Shown: piece after piece, positions 8,129 through 16,884 of the stretch
Layout: each line of letters starts with the position of its first letter
How positions within the stretch are numbered: position 1 is the first letter of the stretch
Origin: Ralstonia sp. A12
GTDB taxonomy: Bacteria > Pseudomonadota > Gammaproteobacteria > Burkholderiales > Burkholderiaceae
NCBI RefSeq assembly: GCF_000801955.1
Contig: NZ_JSZO01000009.1
Span: 1 to 64,000, forward strand
Length of the DNA: 64,000 nucleotides
Direction of reading: 5' to 3'
Program-made: the position numbers and the translations under genes
Notes under the pieces: model-generated
Told to the model about the DNA's origin: nothing
Seen by the model: only the letters and a program-made list of their open reading frames with translations
The model's database searches: none

Positions 8129-8806
8129 CTAAGGCTTGAACGTAAGAACAAGCGTCCTGCTGCCAACCTGCCCAGGCTTCTCCAAGGGCAACGGAGACGA
8201 GCGCTCTATCGCCTTAAGCACCGCGTCATCATAGGTCTTCACGCCGCTGGATTTTTGGAGCGTGGTGCGCAGCACTGCACCATCTGGACCGAGCAATACT
8301 CTGACAACGGCGCTGATGTCACCCGAGAGGGTGTCGTCCGCGATCACAAGGTTTGACCTCACCTTGGTACGGATCTGTTCAGCGTAAGCAGACGTTGCTG
8401 CAGACAAGCCTGGGGACGAAGCCTTCATACGCGTGGAGGCTTCGTCCACGCCGAAGATATAGTGCTTCGAGAAGGAAACGCGCTTCGCTTTACCCGTTTC
8501 AAGGTCTTTAACCGGTGCGCACTTCATCGACTGAACCGCACGCAGTGCGGCTCCATCAAGCAGGGCACTCCCAGAAGACTCGCTGATCTCCGCTTCGGTG
8601 ATTGTCCCGTCTACCTCTATGACGGCAGAGACAACGACCCGGCCTTCGGCCCGCGCTCGTCGAGCCTCAGCCGGATAGACCGGTGGAGCCTCGTTGCATC
8701 CGCTGGCAGGCACCTTGACGTCCGCCTGCGGTGGCGTCGGTGTGGCGCATGCCGTCAGCAGTGCAAACGGCACGATGCAAGCTAGTCGCTGCATGTGATA
8801 CGACAT
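8129..8806 (-). CDS. Lipoprotein with TonB C-terminal-like domains
   Basis: The start at 8806 (MSYHMQRLAC) is chosen because GGGGGA lies just before it; an upstream ATG would add nine residues. The 225-residue product has a lipoprotein signal ending in the lipobox LTAC. A TonB_C-like domain follows (PPVYPAEARRARAEGRV, then VDGTI, ESSGSALLDGAALRAVQ). The second half resembles a TolA/TonB C-terminal fold (GPDGAVLRTTLQKSSGVKTYDDAVLKAI). Such stand-alone domains are often annotated as energy transducer TonB, but there is no TonB N-terminal helix and no ExbB/ExbD nearby. A periplasmic binding or scaffolding role is all that can be inferred. Confidence 0.8.
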   Translation of the reverse strand: MSYHMQRLACIVPFALLTACATPTPPQADVKVPASGCNEAPPVYPAEARRARAEGRVVVSAVIEVDGTITEAEISESSGSALLDGAALRAVQSMKCAPVKDLETGKAKRVSFSKHYIFGVDEASTRMKASSPGLSAATSAYAEQIRTKVRSNLVIADDTLSGDISAVVRVLLGPDGAVLRTTLQKSSGVKTYDDAVLKAIERSSPLPLEKPGQVGSRTLVLTFKP

Positions 8807-8887
8807 GAATCCCCCAGTTTTTTTGCCCGGCATTTGTCTGATTGCTTTGCACTGCGCCTGGAATCCTAGCCGAAGCGTGTGACGGAG

Positions 8888-9139
8888 CTACTCAGTCGAC
8901 TCTTCGCCCGCAGGTACATCAATCCCATCCCAAACCGTCAACGCTGTATAAGCCCCTTCCGCATAATCCAAACACGTCCACAGATACTCCGCCTGCCGCA
9001 CCTCATCCATCGCACGGAAATGCTCGAAGCCACTCGCATGCAGCATGCTCAAAAACGCCCGCAGCTTTGAGAGCTTGTCGAACAAATCAGCATGCGCCTG
9101 ATAGCGGCGAATATCGGGAACGGCTTGGGGGTCTGTCAT
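8888..9139 (-). CDS. Small protein of unknown function (83 aa)
   Basis: The product begins MTDPQAVPDIRRYQAHADLF. It is acidic and helical, with aromatic residues in the second half (AEYLWTCLDYAEGAYTAL). The ATG at 9139 follows GGAGA at a good distance. The codons upstream in the same frame fall in a folded leader and are not included. I do not recognise the family. The gene sits alone behind a structured region (9171-9347), as seen for some repeated small-ORF elements in pseudomonads, a comparison made from memory. Confidence 0.55.
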   Translation of the reverse strand: MTDPQAVPDIRRYQAHADLFDKLSKLRAFLSMLHASGFEHFRAMDEVRQAEYLWTCLDYAEGAYTALTVWDGIDVPAGEESTE

Positions 9140-9507
9140 GGCGATGTCTCCGTCGAATTGAGGAAACTCGCCACCCGGGGGGAGGGTGGGCGAGCACTGA
9201 CAAGGTTGGAACCCGAGTACCGTCACTCGATCGGCGCGAAGCCGTCCCTGCCAGGCTCGCCCATAAAGGGGGAGCGGCCACGGGAGATTGACGACAAGGA
9301 CCTATGCTCGGTCCCTGCCGGACGATACCGAGGGTTCCAATCCTCGGCCGCTTTCTCTCATGGCACGAAAGCGGCACCGGGAGCATAGGGTGCCGCCTTC
9401 GATGAAGGCAATGCTTAACGGGACATTTCAGAATGCGCTGATACGGCTATCGCGCCGTGTCCCCCGCAGCATGAGGGGCGCATTATCGCGCAGCGGCAGA
9501 CCACTGC
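9140..9507 (-). other. Gene-free structured leader of the 83-aa ORF
   Basis: This 368-bp stretch holds several inverted repeats. CCACCC at 9171-9176 pairs with GGGTGG at 9184-9189; GGGCGAGC at 9188-9195 with GCTCGCCC at 9255-9262; GGACC at 9298-9302 with GGTCC at 9310-9314; CCGAGG at 9328-9333 with CCTCGG at 9342-9347. The first two stems share two bases, so they could be alternatives. It lies upstream of the small ORF on the minus strand and may be a regulatory leader or a small RNA. I see no protein in it. Confidence 0.4.
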
Positions 9508-10032
9508 TCAACGCGCCGGGTAGGGCACGCCAAGATCCCATCGCGACTGCCAATGCGCGACGTACTCGCGCGCGACCTCCGGCATATCTCGAATCACGAC
9601 CACGTTCTCGGAGTTGGCCGTCTCGGCAGACGGCGCGAAATTGAAGGAGCCTGTTTCGACAGTACTGCCGTCAACGATGATCGTCTTGTCGTGATGAATA
9701 TGAAAATGGTCGTTGGTGCGCAGCTCCACGCCATTGCGGGTTACGAAGTCCATCGCGGCCTTGCTGGCTTTGCCCTGGTTGCGCCTCTTGTCGATCACGA
9801 TGCGCACGTCCACGCCACGTTGCTTGGCATCGACCAGCGCTTGCATGATGTCAGGCGCCTGAAACGCATAGGCGAGCATCTGGATGCTGTGCTTCGCGCT
9901 ACCAATCGTCTCCAATACCAGCGTGCGCGCCGAGCCTTCTGGAGAAAAACCCACCTGCACATTGGGTTCGGCATGCGATAGGGACGAGATGCTGAGCAGC
10001 GCCGCCAGTGCCATGCATCGGATGGTTGTCAT
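9508..10032 (-). CDS. Secreted phospholipase D-family nuclease (Nuc-like)
   Basis: A 174-residue protein with a signal peptide (cleavage near SLSHA, residue 21) and one PLD/HKD motif, H114-x-K116-x4-D121 (HDKTIIVD), followed by GSFNFAPSAETANSENVV. One-motif PLD proteins of this length, such as Nuc of pKM101, work as dimers and cleave nucleic acid or phosphodiesters in the periplasm. The start at 10032 puts the signal peptide at the N-terminus and has GGAAG nearby. It follows the SGNH hydrolase gene by 66 bp on the same strand. Confidence 0.88.
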   Translation of the reverse strand: MTTIRCMALAALLSISSLSHAEPNVQVGFSPEGSARTLVLETIGSAKHSIQMLAYAFQAPDIMQALVDAKQRGVDVRIVIDKRRNQGKASKAAMDFVTRNGVELRTNDHFHIHHDKTIIVDGSTVETGSFNFAPSAETANSENVVVIRDMPEVAREYVAHWQSRWDLGVPYPAR

Positions 10033-10098
10033 GCTTCCGGGTCTTATGCGTTCACAAGACCTTGAGGATAGCGGCAATTGATTCTTCTGCTCGCGTGC

Positions 10099-11121
10099 TC
10101 AGTGCCCAAGCCCACTCTTGGCAATCTGCTGCTCGACAAACTGAGCGAACAGGGCATGCAAGTGTGTCGACGGGTGAAGGACGTCGGCAAACATGTACGT
10201 CTGATCGGCGTTGGCCGTCACGTAGGTTGCCGGCGAGCAGAACAACGCTGTCGCATGCGGCGTTTTCGCGGGGTCGCAGGCGAAGCTGGTGTTGGACACG
10301 ACAAAGCCGTTGGCCTGAAAGCTCGCGATGATCTGGTTCTCCCAGGTGTAGGAATCCACCTGGATGACCTTGCCCTGCACACCATTGGTCTGCAGGGCGG
10401 CGTTCAGGCTGGTGTTGAACATCTGCGACAACTGCGTCAGGTTGGCCCCGCCATCGGCCGAGGCAACGGCTTCGGGCGCGAGCCCGACGTTCGGCACATT
10501 GACCACCACGACATGCGTGGCGCCGTTCTGGATGATCTGCGCAATGACTTGCGCGAGGGTGGTGGCTGCCGTCTGCACGATGGGCGCCGCGGCCGGCAAC
10601 GCCCCGGCGCGCAGCACGTCATTCGCGCCCGCCCACACGAGCACCAGTTGATTGGCGTTGAAGCTTCCGTAGGTGGACAGATAGCTGGAGACCTGCTGAT
10701 TGACCGGCATTTCGACGTTGCCGATCACGTCGGTCAGAAAGTCGTACAGGTTTGCCGGCGTTGCTACCGTCGCGCCCCCCTCCGCGTAGCCGAGTCCGCC
10801 GTGCGCGGTCAATGCATGCGTGATGTCGATCGTGAACGCCGCGCTAAGCGTATCGCCGTAATACTGCGCGACGTCTTGCGTCCACACTTGCCCCGGGTTG
10901 GTCGTGAAACGCCCGCCGCCCACTGCGCTTGCGATTGGCGCGAACGTGCCGACATCTGACAGGCTGTCGCCAAACGACACCACCTGCAGATGAACGCCGC
11001 CTGCCGGAGTTGGTGTGCCACTGCTGTTGCTCGAACTCTCGCCCCCGCCGCCGCATGCCGTCAGCACTGCAGCCATTACGGCAAGCATGGCGGCATACAC
11101 CTTGTGATTGATTGCTTGCAT
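10099..11121 (-). CDS. SGNH/GDSL-type hydrolase lipoprotein
   Basis: The 340-residue protein has a lipoprotein signal with lipobox LTAC (Cys23) and a Gly/Ser-rich linker. The GDSL block is FGDSLSDVG with nucleophile Ser53, block III is GANDV, and the C-terminal catalytic pair is DVLHPSTHLH. These are the hallmarks of GDSL esterases/lipases, here probably anchored in the outer membrane. The start at 11121 has GGGAGG before it; the frame is open further upstream without a signal peptide. Substrate unknown. Confidence 0.88.
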   Translation of the reverse strand: MQAINHKVYAAMLAVMAAVLTACGGGGESSSNSSGTPTPAGGVHLQVVSFGDSLSDVGTFAPIASAVGGGRFTTNPGQVWTQDVAQYYGDTLSAAFTIDITHALTAHGGLGYAEGGATVATPANLYDFLTDVIGNVEMPVNQQVSSYLSTYGSFNANQLVLVWAGANDVLRAGALPAAAPIVQTAATTLAQVIAQIIQNGATHVVVVNVPNVGLAPEAVASADGGANLTQLSQMFNTSLNAALQTNGVQGKVIQVDSYTWENQIIASFQANGFVVSNTSFACDPAKTPHATALFCSPATYVTANADQTYMFADVLHPSTHLHALFAQFVEQQIAKSGLGH

Positions 11122-11256
11122 GGCGCCTCCCTTGTTGGTCGGCTGGGTCGTTGCGATGGGCATCTTCGTCCAGCATAGAAGATGCCCGCAACCCTGTGGC
11201 GCTGCGCTCCCGCGTGCACATTCTGAGCGCATGAACATGAAGAAAACGCGGCCGCG

Positions 11257-11685
11257 CTAGTTGTCTTCTCGCATCGATGGCGTCAAGGTCAGCCCCACCA
11301 ATAACCCTTCCGGCCCGATGAAGCGACTGACCGTCTGCCCCCACGGCTCTCGCTTGTTCTTGACCAGCATTCGATACCCCTGCGATTCAAGCGCTGCCGT
11401 AGCCCGTTCAACGTTGTCGACGTCAAACTCGATCCAGGCTTGCGGTATAGGAACGTCATCAGGCCACGCATCCTTGCCATAGCAAGACTGCGCTGCCTCA
11501 GAGAGCGGCCACAGGGCGAAATGCTTTGCCCCGTTCAGCGCCTCGGTGTGAAGGTAGCCGCCCGTCTCTTCCTTGAAGGGGATACCGAGCGCCTGGCAAT
11601 ACAGGCTGCGGCTTGCCGCCGTGTCACGAACAATCGGGCCAAAGCCTGCGATGAATAAAACGGTCGTGCTTGGGGTCGCTTCCAT
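11257..11685 (-). CDS. VOC (glyoxalase/bleomycin-resistance fold) family protein
   Basis: A 142-residue single-domain protein: FIAGFGPIVRDTAASRSLYCQALG at the N-terminus, GAKHFALWPL in the middle, and AWIEFDVDNVERATAALESQGY beginning the second beta-alpha-beta-beta-beta half. The family includes glyoxalases, dioxygenases and resistance proteins, and the specific activity cannot be told. A second, truncated copy of its N-terminal half lies at 16007-16180. It is divergent from the Crp/Fnr regulator gene. Confidence 0.82.
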   Translation of the reverse strand: MEATPSTTVLFIAGFGPIVRDTAASRSLYCQALGIPFKEETGGYLHTEALNGAKHFALWPLSEAAQSCYGKDAWPDDVPIPQAWIEFDVDNVERATAALESQGYRMLVKNKREPWGQTVSRFIGPEGLLVGLTLTPSMREDN

Positions 11686-11950
11686 GATGGCTCCTTTGCC
11701 CAGAACGCGCGGTTTGGCTCAGTCGCCAGCCATCGCCATGCATGTCGGCACGCCCCCGGGCAGCACATGCAGTGGGGGTATTTTTTGTCCACACCCGCAA
11801 TCGCCGTGCCTAAAATTGTGCTGTCACAAGCGTGGGCCACACAGAGCCTAGGCAACGAGGCGCACTGACGCACGGCAGCCGTTGTTTCTGTCACGCCACC
11901 GTGATTGATGGCTCGGATACCTGTCCGATGCGCGTGGAAGGGAGGCTGCC

Positions 11951-12670
11951 ATGCAAGCGCAACCGAATCCGAAGCAGAACCATCTGCTGTCTGTGCTCCC
12001 GGCCGAGGAATGGTCAAGAATCGCGCCGGGGCTTGTGTTGGTCGACATGCCGCTGGGGCATGTTCTCTACGAGTCCGGCGATCGGCCTGACTACGTTTAC
12101 TTCCCCGTCACCTGCATCGTGTCCCTGCTCTATGTCATGGAGAATGGTTCGTCGGGAGAAATCGCGATTGTCGGGAACGAGGGGCTGATCGGCATTGCCA
12201 TCTTCATGGGCGGCGAAACGACGCCCAGCCGTGCCGTGGTCCAAAGCGCGGGCGCTGCGTATCGCATGAGCTCCCACGCACTCAAACGGGAGTTCAACCG
12301 CGCCGGCGCCATGCAGCGCCTGTTGTTGCGCTACACCCAGGCACTCATTACGCAGATGGCACAAACGGCAGTCTGCAATCGCCACCACTCGATCGACCAG
12401 CAATTGTGCCGTTGGCTGCTGCTGAGCCTGGACCGCCTGCAGTCCAATGAGTTACGGATGACGCAGGAGCTGATCGCCAACATGCTCGGTGTGCGCAGAT
12501 CCGGCGTCACCGAGGCTGCGTTGAAGCTGCAGGACGCAGGATTGATCCGCTATAGCCACGGGACGATTGAAGTACTCGACCGGCCCGGTCTCGAGCTTCG
12601 CGTCTGTGAATGCTATGCCGTGGTCAAGCGAGAGTTTGACCGTCTCCTGCCTGACCTCCAGGCGATTTAA
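11951..12670 (+). CDS. Crp/Fnr-family transcriptional regulator
   Basis: The 239-residue protein has an N-terminal cyclic-nucleotide-binding-like beta-roll (about residues 10-115). A dimerisation helix follows, then a winged helix with HTH at about 170-198 (MTQELIANMLGVRRSGVTEAA). The cAMP-contacting motif of E. coli CRP and the Fnr iron-sulfur cysteines are not evident, so the signal is unknown. It is divergent from the VOC gene across 265 bp. Confidence 0.87.
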   Translation: MQAQPNPKQNHLLSVLPAEEWSRIAPGLVLVDMPLGHVLYESGDRPDYVYFPVTCIVSLLYVMENGSSGEIAIVGNEGLIGIAIFMGGETTPSRAVVQSAGAAYRMSSHALKREFNRAGAMQRLLLRYTQALITQMAQTAVCNRHHSIDQQLCRWLLLSLDRLQSNELRMTQELIANMLGVRRSGVTEAALKLQDAGLIRYSHGTIEVLDRPGLELRVCECYAVVKREFDRLLPDLQAI

Positions 12671-12834
12671 CCAACGGCATCGCGGGCACCATTGCCCTCC
12701 ACATCGATCTGCGTGCACGCAAGCCGTTTGATTTGAACGAAAGCGTACAGACACGGCCACCGGCAGATCGGATCGTCTCCATGTGATTGGCGCATCAACG
12801 CGCCATGCGTTGGACGCCTTGTGAGGAGAACATC

Positions 12835-12993
12835 ATGCGCGCAGTGATCTCGATGTGTCTTGGGCTGCTGGTCGCCACCGTGGCGGGTTGTATATGGGTT
12901 CCGGATGGCGGCTATCACGGGGGTGAACGGCACGGCGGTTATGAAGGCGACCACTCAGAATCCCGCGATCACGATCGTGATCACCGCTATTAG
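12835..12993 (+). CDS. Small His/Asp-rich lipoprotein
   Basis: The 52-residue product has a lipoprotein signal with lipobox VAGC and a mature part dominated by Gly, His, Asp, Glu and Arg (YHGGERHGGYEGDHSE). GAGGAG lies 6 nt before the ATG at 12835. Such His-rich lipoproteins may bind metal, but that is inference. It stands alone 164 bp after the Crp/Fnr gene. Confidence 0.65.
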   Translation: MRAVISMCLGLLVATVAGCIWVPDGGYHGGERHGGYEGDHSESRDHDRDHRY

Positions 12994-13165
12994 CCCGCTT
13001 GGCATCGGCCTTTGATTCACCCAAGCAGCACACCTGGGCGTAACAACGGCCCGCGTTATGTACGGTACCGCGCTGACAAGGGCTCACCAGCACACTACGG
13101 TGGGGCCAGGAATGACTGCGCACCTGCACATTTCCGCATCCCGAGGCAACCGCACGAGGGTTTCC

Positions 13166-13381
13166 ATGTTCAGTTCGTTCAACTTGGCAAACGGAAGGCT
13201 TGAAATACGCACCACGCAGCAAGACGACCGACGATGGTTTGCCGAATATCGCTTCACACCCAATGGTGGACACGCCACCGGCTGGGCCAAGGCTGCAATC
13301 CCGGAAGGGTTCATCTCCGCTGAACTCGCATTCAGCGCTGGAATACTGTTAGGGCAACAACGCGCTGAACTCGCGAACTGA
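13166..13381 (+). CDS. Hypothetical protein (71 aa)
   Basis: The product begins MFSSFNLANGRLEIRTTQQD and contains WFAEYRFTPNGGHATGWAKAAI. GAGGG lies 6 nt before the ATG at 13166. Two in-frame ATGs upstream, at 13058 and 13112, would lengthen it to 107 or 89 residues. Not recognised; soluble and probably beta-rich. It ends 122 bp before the converging APC transporter gene. Confidence 0.5.
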   Translation: MFSSFNLANGRLEIRTTQQDDRRWFAEYRFTPNGGHATGWAKAAIPEGFISAELAFSAGILLGQQRAELAN

Positions 13382-13503
13382 AGTTGCTTGGCGACATCAG
13401 ACTTTGTTGATGCGCGTGCAGCGCTGTGTGCCTTGGAGTGCGTGCGGTGGCGCACGAGGGCTGCATGTTCGCGCAGCCGAACAGCCGTCATGCTGAACAC
13501 GGC

Positions 13504-15477
13504 CTAGCCCACATTCATCGGCAGCAACACCATCTGCTTGCCCTGCGTATGCAAGCGCGTCTGAATTTCCAACGGCGTCTGGTTGTGCAGCCACGCCGTC
13601 AGGAAGTTGACCTGCCGGAAAATCAGCTTGCTGGCAAAGCACACGCTGTTCGGAAACTCCTCCATGGTGGTCTCTGCCAGCTTGGTGAACTGCGCTACCG
13701 GATTGGTGCCGAAGGCGATCCGGCAATCGGCTGCGTCGCCATGCCGGCGGCATTGCGCCACGTAGTAGTCGAGCGAGGTAGTGATGGTCTGGCGCAGGCG
13801 TTCCAAATGCTCGGCGCCGTCGTAGCTCTTGGCGTCGACCTCGCCCACGGCCAGGAAGATGAAGTTCTTGAAGTGCCCCGGAAAAAGCCGGTTCACCCAC
13901 AGCAGCGCATGCATGCTGGCGCCCCGGTGCTTGCCGACCAGCAGGATGGCGGTGGGCAGGTTGGGGTCGAGTTTGGCGGGTGCTGAGGCGTCGTTCATCG
14001 CAGGCGCCTCTCCTGGGAACAGGGCATCCTCCTTGGCGATTTGCGCTCGGATCTCGTCGTAGTGGCGCTTGATCAGGAAGCACAGCGCAATGACGGCGCT
14101 GGTGACCAGCACGGTCAGCCAGCCGCCCGCAGTGAACTTCTCAACCAGGGTGATGACCAGCACCGTGCTCGTCACCGACAGGCCCAAGGCAGACAGCGCA
14201 AAGTGCGCCCACCAACGTTCTCCACTCTTGCGCCGGCGCCACCAGTAGGTGCACAGACCCAGCAGCGACAGGCTGAAGGTCAGGAACACGTTGATGCTGT
14301 ACAGCACCACCAGCACCGACACGTCGCCATGTGTCCAGAACAGGATGAACAGGCTCGCCACGCCCATCACGATGATGCCGTTCTGCCGCACTAACCGTGC
14401 GGATAGATCACGGAAGTGACGCGGCACCCAGGAGTCGTGCGCCATGTTGGCCAGCACGGCGGGGCCGTCGAGAAAACCTGTCTGTGCGCCGACCAGCAGC
14501 AGCCCCGCCTCGAAGGCCAGCACGGCAGCCAGCAGCGCACTGCGCGCAAACGACGAGCCCAGCCCCATGTGGTCAATCACGCTGCCGAACACCACGGCGT
14601 TGAGCGTCTGGCCCTCCACCGGCTTGGCGTGCCACAGCATGTAAAGCAGGATGATGCCGCCCGCAGTAAAGGCCAGCGACGTCGACATGTAGAGCATGGT
14701 GCGTTTGCCATGCGGCGTACGCGGTTCGGCCAGCATGTTGACGTTGTTCGACACCGCTTCCAGGCCGGTGTACGTACCGCCACCCAGCGAGAACGCGCGC
14801 ATCAGCAAGGCCAGCATGACCAGCGGCCCGAGCGTTTGCGACATGGTGTGTGCCTCGCCCACGGCATCCGGCACCACGGCGGCCAGCCCGCTGCCATGGA
14901 CCGCCACACCATAGACGATCAACCCGAAATGCAGCACCACAAAGCCGAGGAAGATGGGCAGCAGCACCAGAATCGATTCACGCATGCCCCGGAAGTTGAG
15001 CCCGGTCATCAGCACGATCAGCACCATCTCCGTGCCGAGCTTGAACGCCTGCGCGCTGACCGGCAGCAGGCTGAAGAAGGCATCGACCCCGCTGGCCAGC
15101 GACGTCGCCACCGTCAGCACATAGTCGACCAACAGCGCCGCGCCCGATACCAGCCCAGGCCGCGGCCCCAACAATGCCGTGGCAACGCGGTAGCCGCCGC
15201 CCCCGGTGGGGAACAGCTCAATGACCTGGTTGTAGCCGATTGCGATGATGAACACCGTTGCCGCCGTAGCCAGCGCCAGGAACAGCGCAAGCGGCGTGTG
15301 CTGCCCGAGTGCAAGAAAGGCCTCTTCCGGTCCATAGCAGGATGACGACAGGCCGTCTGCCCCAAGCCCCACCCAGGCGAGCAGCGGCGTGACCGCAATA
15401 GCGTGCCGCGTGCGCGGGTCCATTGGGTCGAGCGGCTTACCGACCAGTAGTTGCCACACGTTGGTCAAGCTGGCCAT
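13504..15477 (-). CDS. APC-superfamily permease with C-terminal cytoplasmic domain
   Basis: A 657-residue transporter with about 12 membrane spans, starting with the broken first helix LLAWVGLGADGLSSSCYGPEE and FPTGGGGYRVA in helix 3. A cytosolic domain of about 150 residues follows, with a USP-like opening PTAILLVGKHRGASMHALLWV. This layout (APC core plus universal-stress-like tail) is also that of KimA-type K+ transporters, so K+ transport is possible beside amino-acid transport. GGGGAGA precedes the ATG at 15477. Substrate not assigned. Confidence 0.85.
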   Translation of the reverse strand: MASLTNVWQLLVGKPLDPMDPRTRHAIAVTPLLAWVGLGADGLSSSCYGPEEAFLALGQHTPLALFLALATAATVFIIAIGYNQVIELFPTGGGGYRVATALLGPRPGLVSGAALLVDYVLTVATSLASGVDAFFSLLPVSAQAFKLGTEMVLIVLMTGLNFRGMRESILVLLPIFLGFVVLHFGLIVYGVAVHGSGLAAVVPDAVGEAHTMSQTLGPLVMLALLMRAFSLGGGTYTGLEAVSNNVNMLAEPRTPHGKRTMLYMSTSLAFTAGGIILLYMLWHAKPVEGQTLNAVVFGSVIDHMGLGSSFARSALLAAVLAFEAGLLLVGAQTGFLDGPAVLANMAHDSWVPRHFRDLSARLVRQNGIIVMGVASLFILFWTHGDVSVLVVLYSINVFLTFSLSLLGLCTYWWRRRKSGERWWAHFALSALGLSVTSTVLVITLVEKFTAGGWLTVLVTSAVIALCFLIKRHYDEIRAQIAKEDALFPGEAPAMNDASAPAKLDPNLPTAILLVGKHRGASMHALLWVNRLFPGHFKNFIFLAVGEVDAKSYDGAEHLERLRQTITTSLDYYVAQCRRHGDAADCRIAFGTNPVAQFTKLAETTMEEFPNSVCFASKLIFRQVNFLTAWLHNQTPLEIQTRLHTQGKQMVLLPMNVG

Positions 15478-15786
15478 GGTGTCTCCCCGCTGCGGGTGGT
15501 GGCAGCGTGATCGGGCGGCTCTATCTACCCTGCGATGGGCAGCCCGTCTCGTGGTGCCGAGTAACCTCTTTTGCACAATCTAGTGCAACCCTGCGATCTA
15601 TTCCACTCACAGATGATGACGCTGCCATGGCAATGCAGGTACGCGTCGAATCGGCACCGTTACCTGTCGCGACACTGTCCGTTTACGGGAATTTTGCAGC
15701 GCGGGCCTGCGTCTCTACGCGGTTTTGATGCCTGGCTGGCTACCCTTGAGTTGTCACCCACTACGCACGCGCAATGTGTCCACATC
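15478..15786. other. Intergenic region with a TTGCAC/GTGCAA palindrome
   Basis: This 309-bp space precedes the APC transporter gene. TTGCAC at 15571-15576 and GTGCAA at 15583-15588 form an inverted repeat with a 6-bp spacer, about 95 bp upstream of the transporter start. It could be an operator for that gene. Nothing else was recognised here. Confidence 0.4.
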
Positions 15787-15957
15787 ATGATGACTCTACT
15801 TGCCAGATGGCTGATGGGCCTGGGCGCCGTGGTCGCCATCGCTGGACTGTTCGTCACGCTCTATGTTGGTGAACGGCGCGCATCGGGGCGCGATGGCCGC
15901 ACGCTGGAGCACGGCAAGGATGCGGCAGAAGGGTCGAGTTCAGCGGACCTCTCCTGA
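15787..15957 (+). CDS. Possible small single-span membrane protein
   Basis: A 56-codon ORF beginning MMTLLARWLMGLGAVVAIAG. It has one hydrophobic span (residues 5-27) and a charged tail (GERRASGRDGRTLEHGKDAAE). There is no clear Shine-Dalgarno sequence, so translation is uncertain. The hydrophobic-then-polar layout is the only support. Function unknown. Confidence 0.35.
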   Translation: MMTLLARWLMGLGAVVAIAGLFVTLYVGERRASGRDGRTLEHGKDAAEGSSSADLS

Positions 15958-16006
15958 GGGTGTTTGCCCGGCGTAGACAAAGACCACCTCGCGCTGTTCC
16001 TCCAGT

Positions 16007-16180
16007 GAGGGGCCACAAAGCGAAATGCTTTATGCCCTTCAGTGCCTCGGTATGAAGGTAGCCACCGTTCTCTTCCCTGAAAGGGATACCGAGCGCCTGG
16101 CAATACAGCCTGTGGCTTGCCGCCGCGTCACGAACAATCGGGCCAAAGCCAGCGATGAAGAGGACGGTCGTGCTTGTGGT
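16007..16180 (-). pseudogene. Truncated VOC-family gene fragment (duplicate of 11257-11685)
   Basis: About 58 codons match the N-terminal half of the VOC protein at 11257-11685 almost residue for residue: STTVLFIAGFGPIVRD, YCQALGIPF and FALWPL recur with few changes. The match stops after WPL, and the downstream half of the domain is absent, replaced by unrelated frame. No start codon lies at the expected place. It is a remnant of a duplication 4.5 kb away. Confidence 0.8.
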
Positions 16181-16215
16181 CGCTCTGCGGTGCGATGCAA
16201 TGTGATCAGGGGGAT

Positions 16216-16731
16216 TCAGCGCGCATCGAACATGTCGGCGAGCAACGCCCACCGCTCATGATCTCTCCACTCTCCGTTGATCCGAAGATAGCGCGGTGAA
16301 AAGCCTTCCTTCTGGAATCCGACCCGGCGCACCAGGCCGATCGACGCTTCGTTCTCGGGCTGTATGTTTGCTTCCAGTCGATGTAGCCCAAGGTCATTGA
16401 AGGCATAGAGCACAGCCGCCCGCAGCGCCTCGGTCATCGACCCTTTCCGACTGAAGTTCGACATTCCGTAGTACCCGAGGTAAGCGCTTTGGAATGCGCC
16501 AGCAACGATCTCGTTGAGATTGACGACACCAACGATCTGCCCGGAAACCCGTTCTCTGGCAATCAGTCCGACGTTTGGCCCTGCCTCGCAACGAGTGAAC
16601 CACGCATCGAATCCTGTCTGATCCGTGAGCGAGGTGACCCACGGGAGGTGGTAGTCCTGATTCGCGCGATTGGCGGAGATCAAGTCAGTGGCATCGGCGC
16701 GGGTTGCGCGAGTGAGTTGGATCGAACTCAT
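16216..16731 (-). CDS. GNAT-family N-acetyltransferase, RimJ/RimL type
   Basis: The 171-residue protein begins MSSIQLTRATRADATDLI. It has the RimJ/RimL pattern: NLNEIVAGAFQSAYLGYYG, FSRKGSMTEALRAAVLYAF and NIQPENEASIGLVRRVGFQKEGF. It acetylates an amine, perhaps a ribosomal protein or an antibiotic-like small molecule, with acetyl-CoA. The start at 16731 matches the usual N-terminus of the family but lacks a good Shine-Dalgarno sequence. It stands alone beside the VOC fragment. Confidence 0.83.
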   Translation of the reverse strand: MSSIQLTRATRADATDLISANRANQDYHLPWVTSLTDQTGFDAWFTRCEAGPNVGLIARERVSGQIVGVVNLNEIVAGAFQSAYLGYYGMSNFSRKGSMTEALRAAVLYAFNDLGLHRLEANIQPENEASIGLVRRVGFQKEGFSPRYLRINGEWRDHERWALLADMFDAR

Positions 16732-16884
16732 GGGTGCGTTGGTGGGTGCTGATGGAAAGGTAACGCCTGTTCTGCGGCTTGAATGATGAGAGCCCGATGT
16801 GCCTGCTGCGGAGCCGAACACGGCTTCTCGACACCATCGTGACGTCTCGTGCGGTCTCGGGGCAGTGGTGCGCCCAGTCTCCCT

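Noticed and set aside
9328-9347. tRNA-like T-arm (stem CCGAGG with loop GTTCCAAT)
   Set aside because: No acceptor, D or anticodon arms of the right size around it on either strand; it fits better as one of several leader hairpins.
13504-15477. Kup-type K+ transporter
   Set aside because: Lacks Kup signature sequences; the APC pattern is clear. A KimA-like role is only a possibility.
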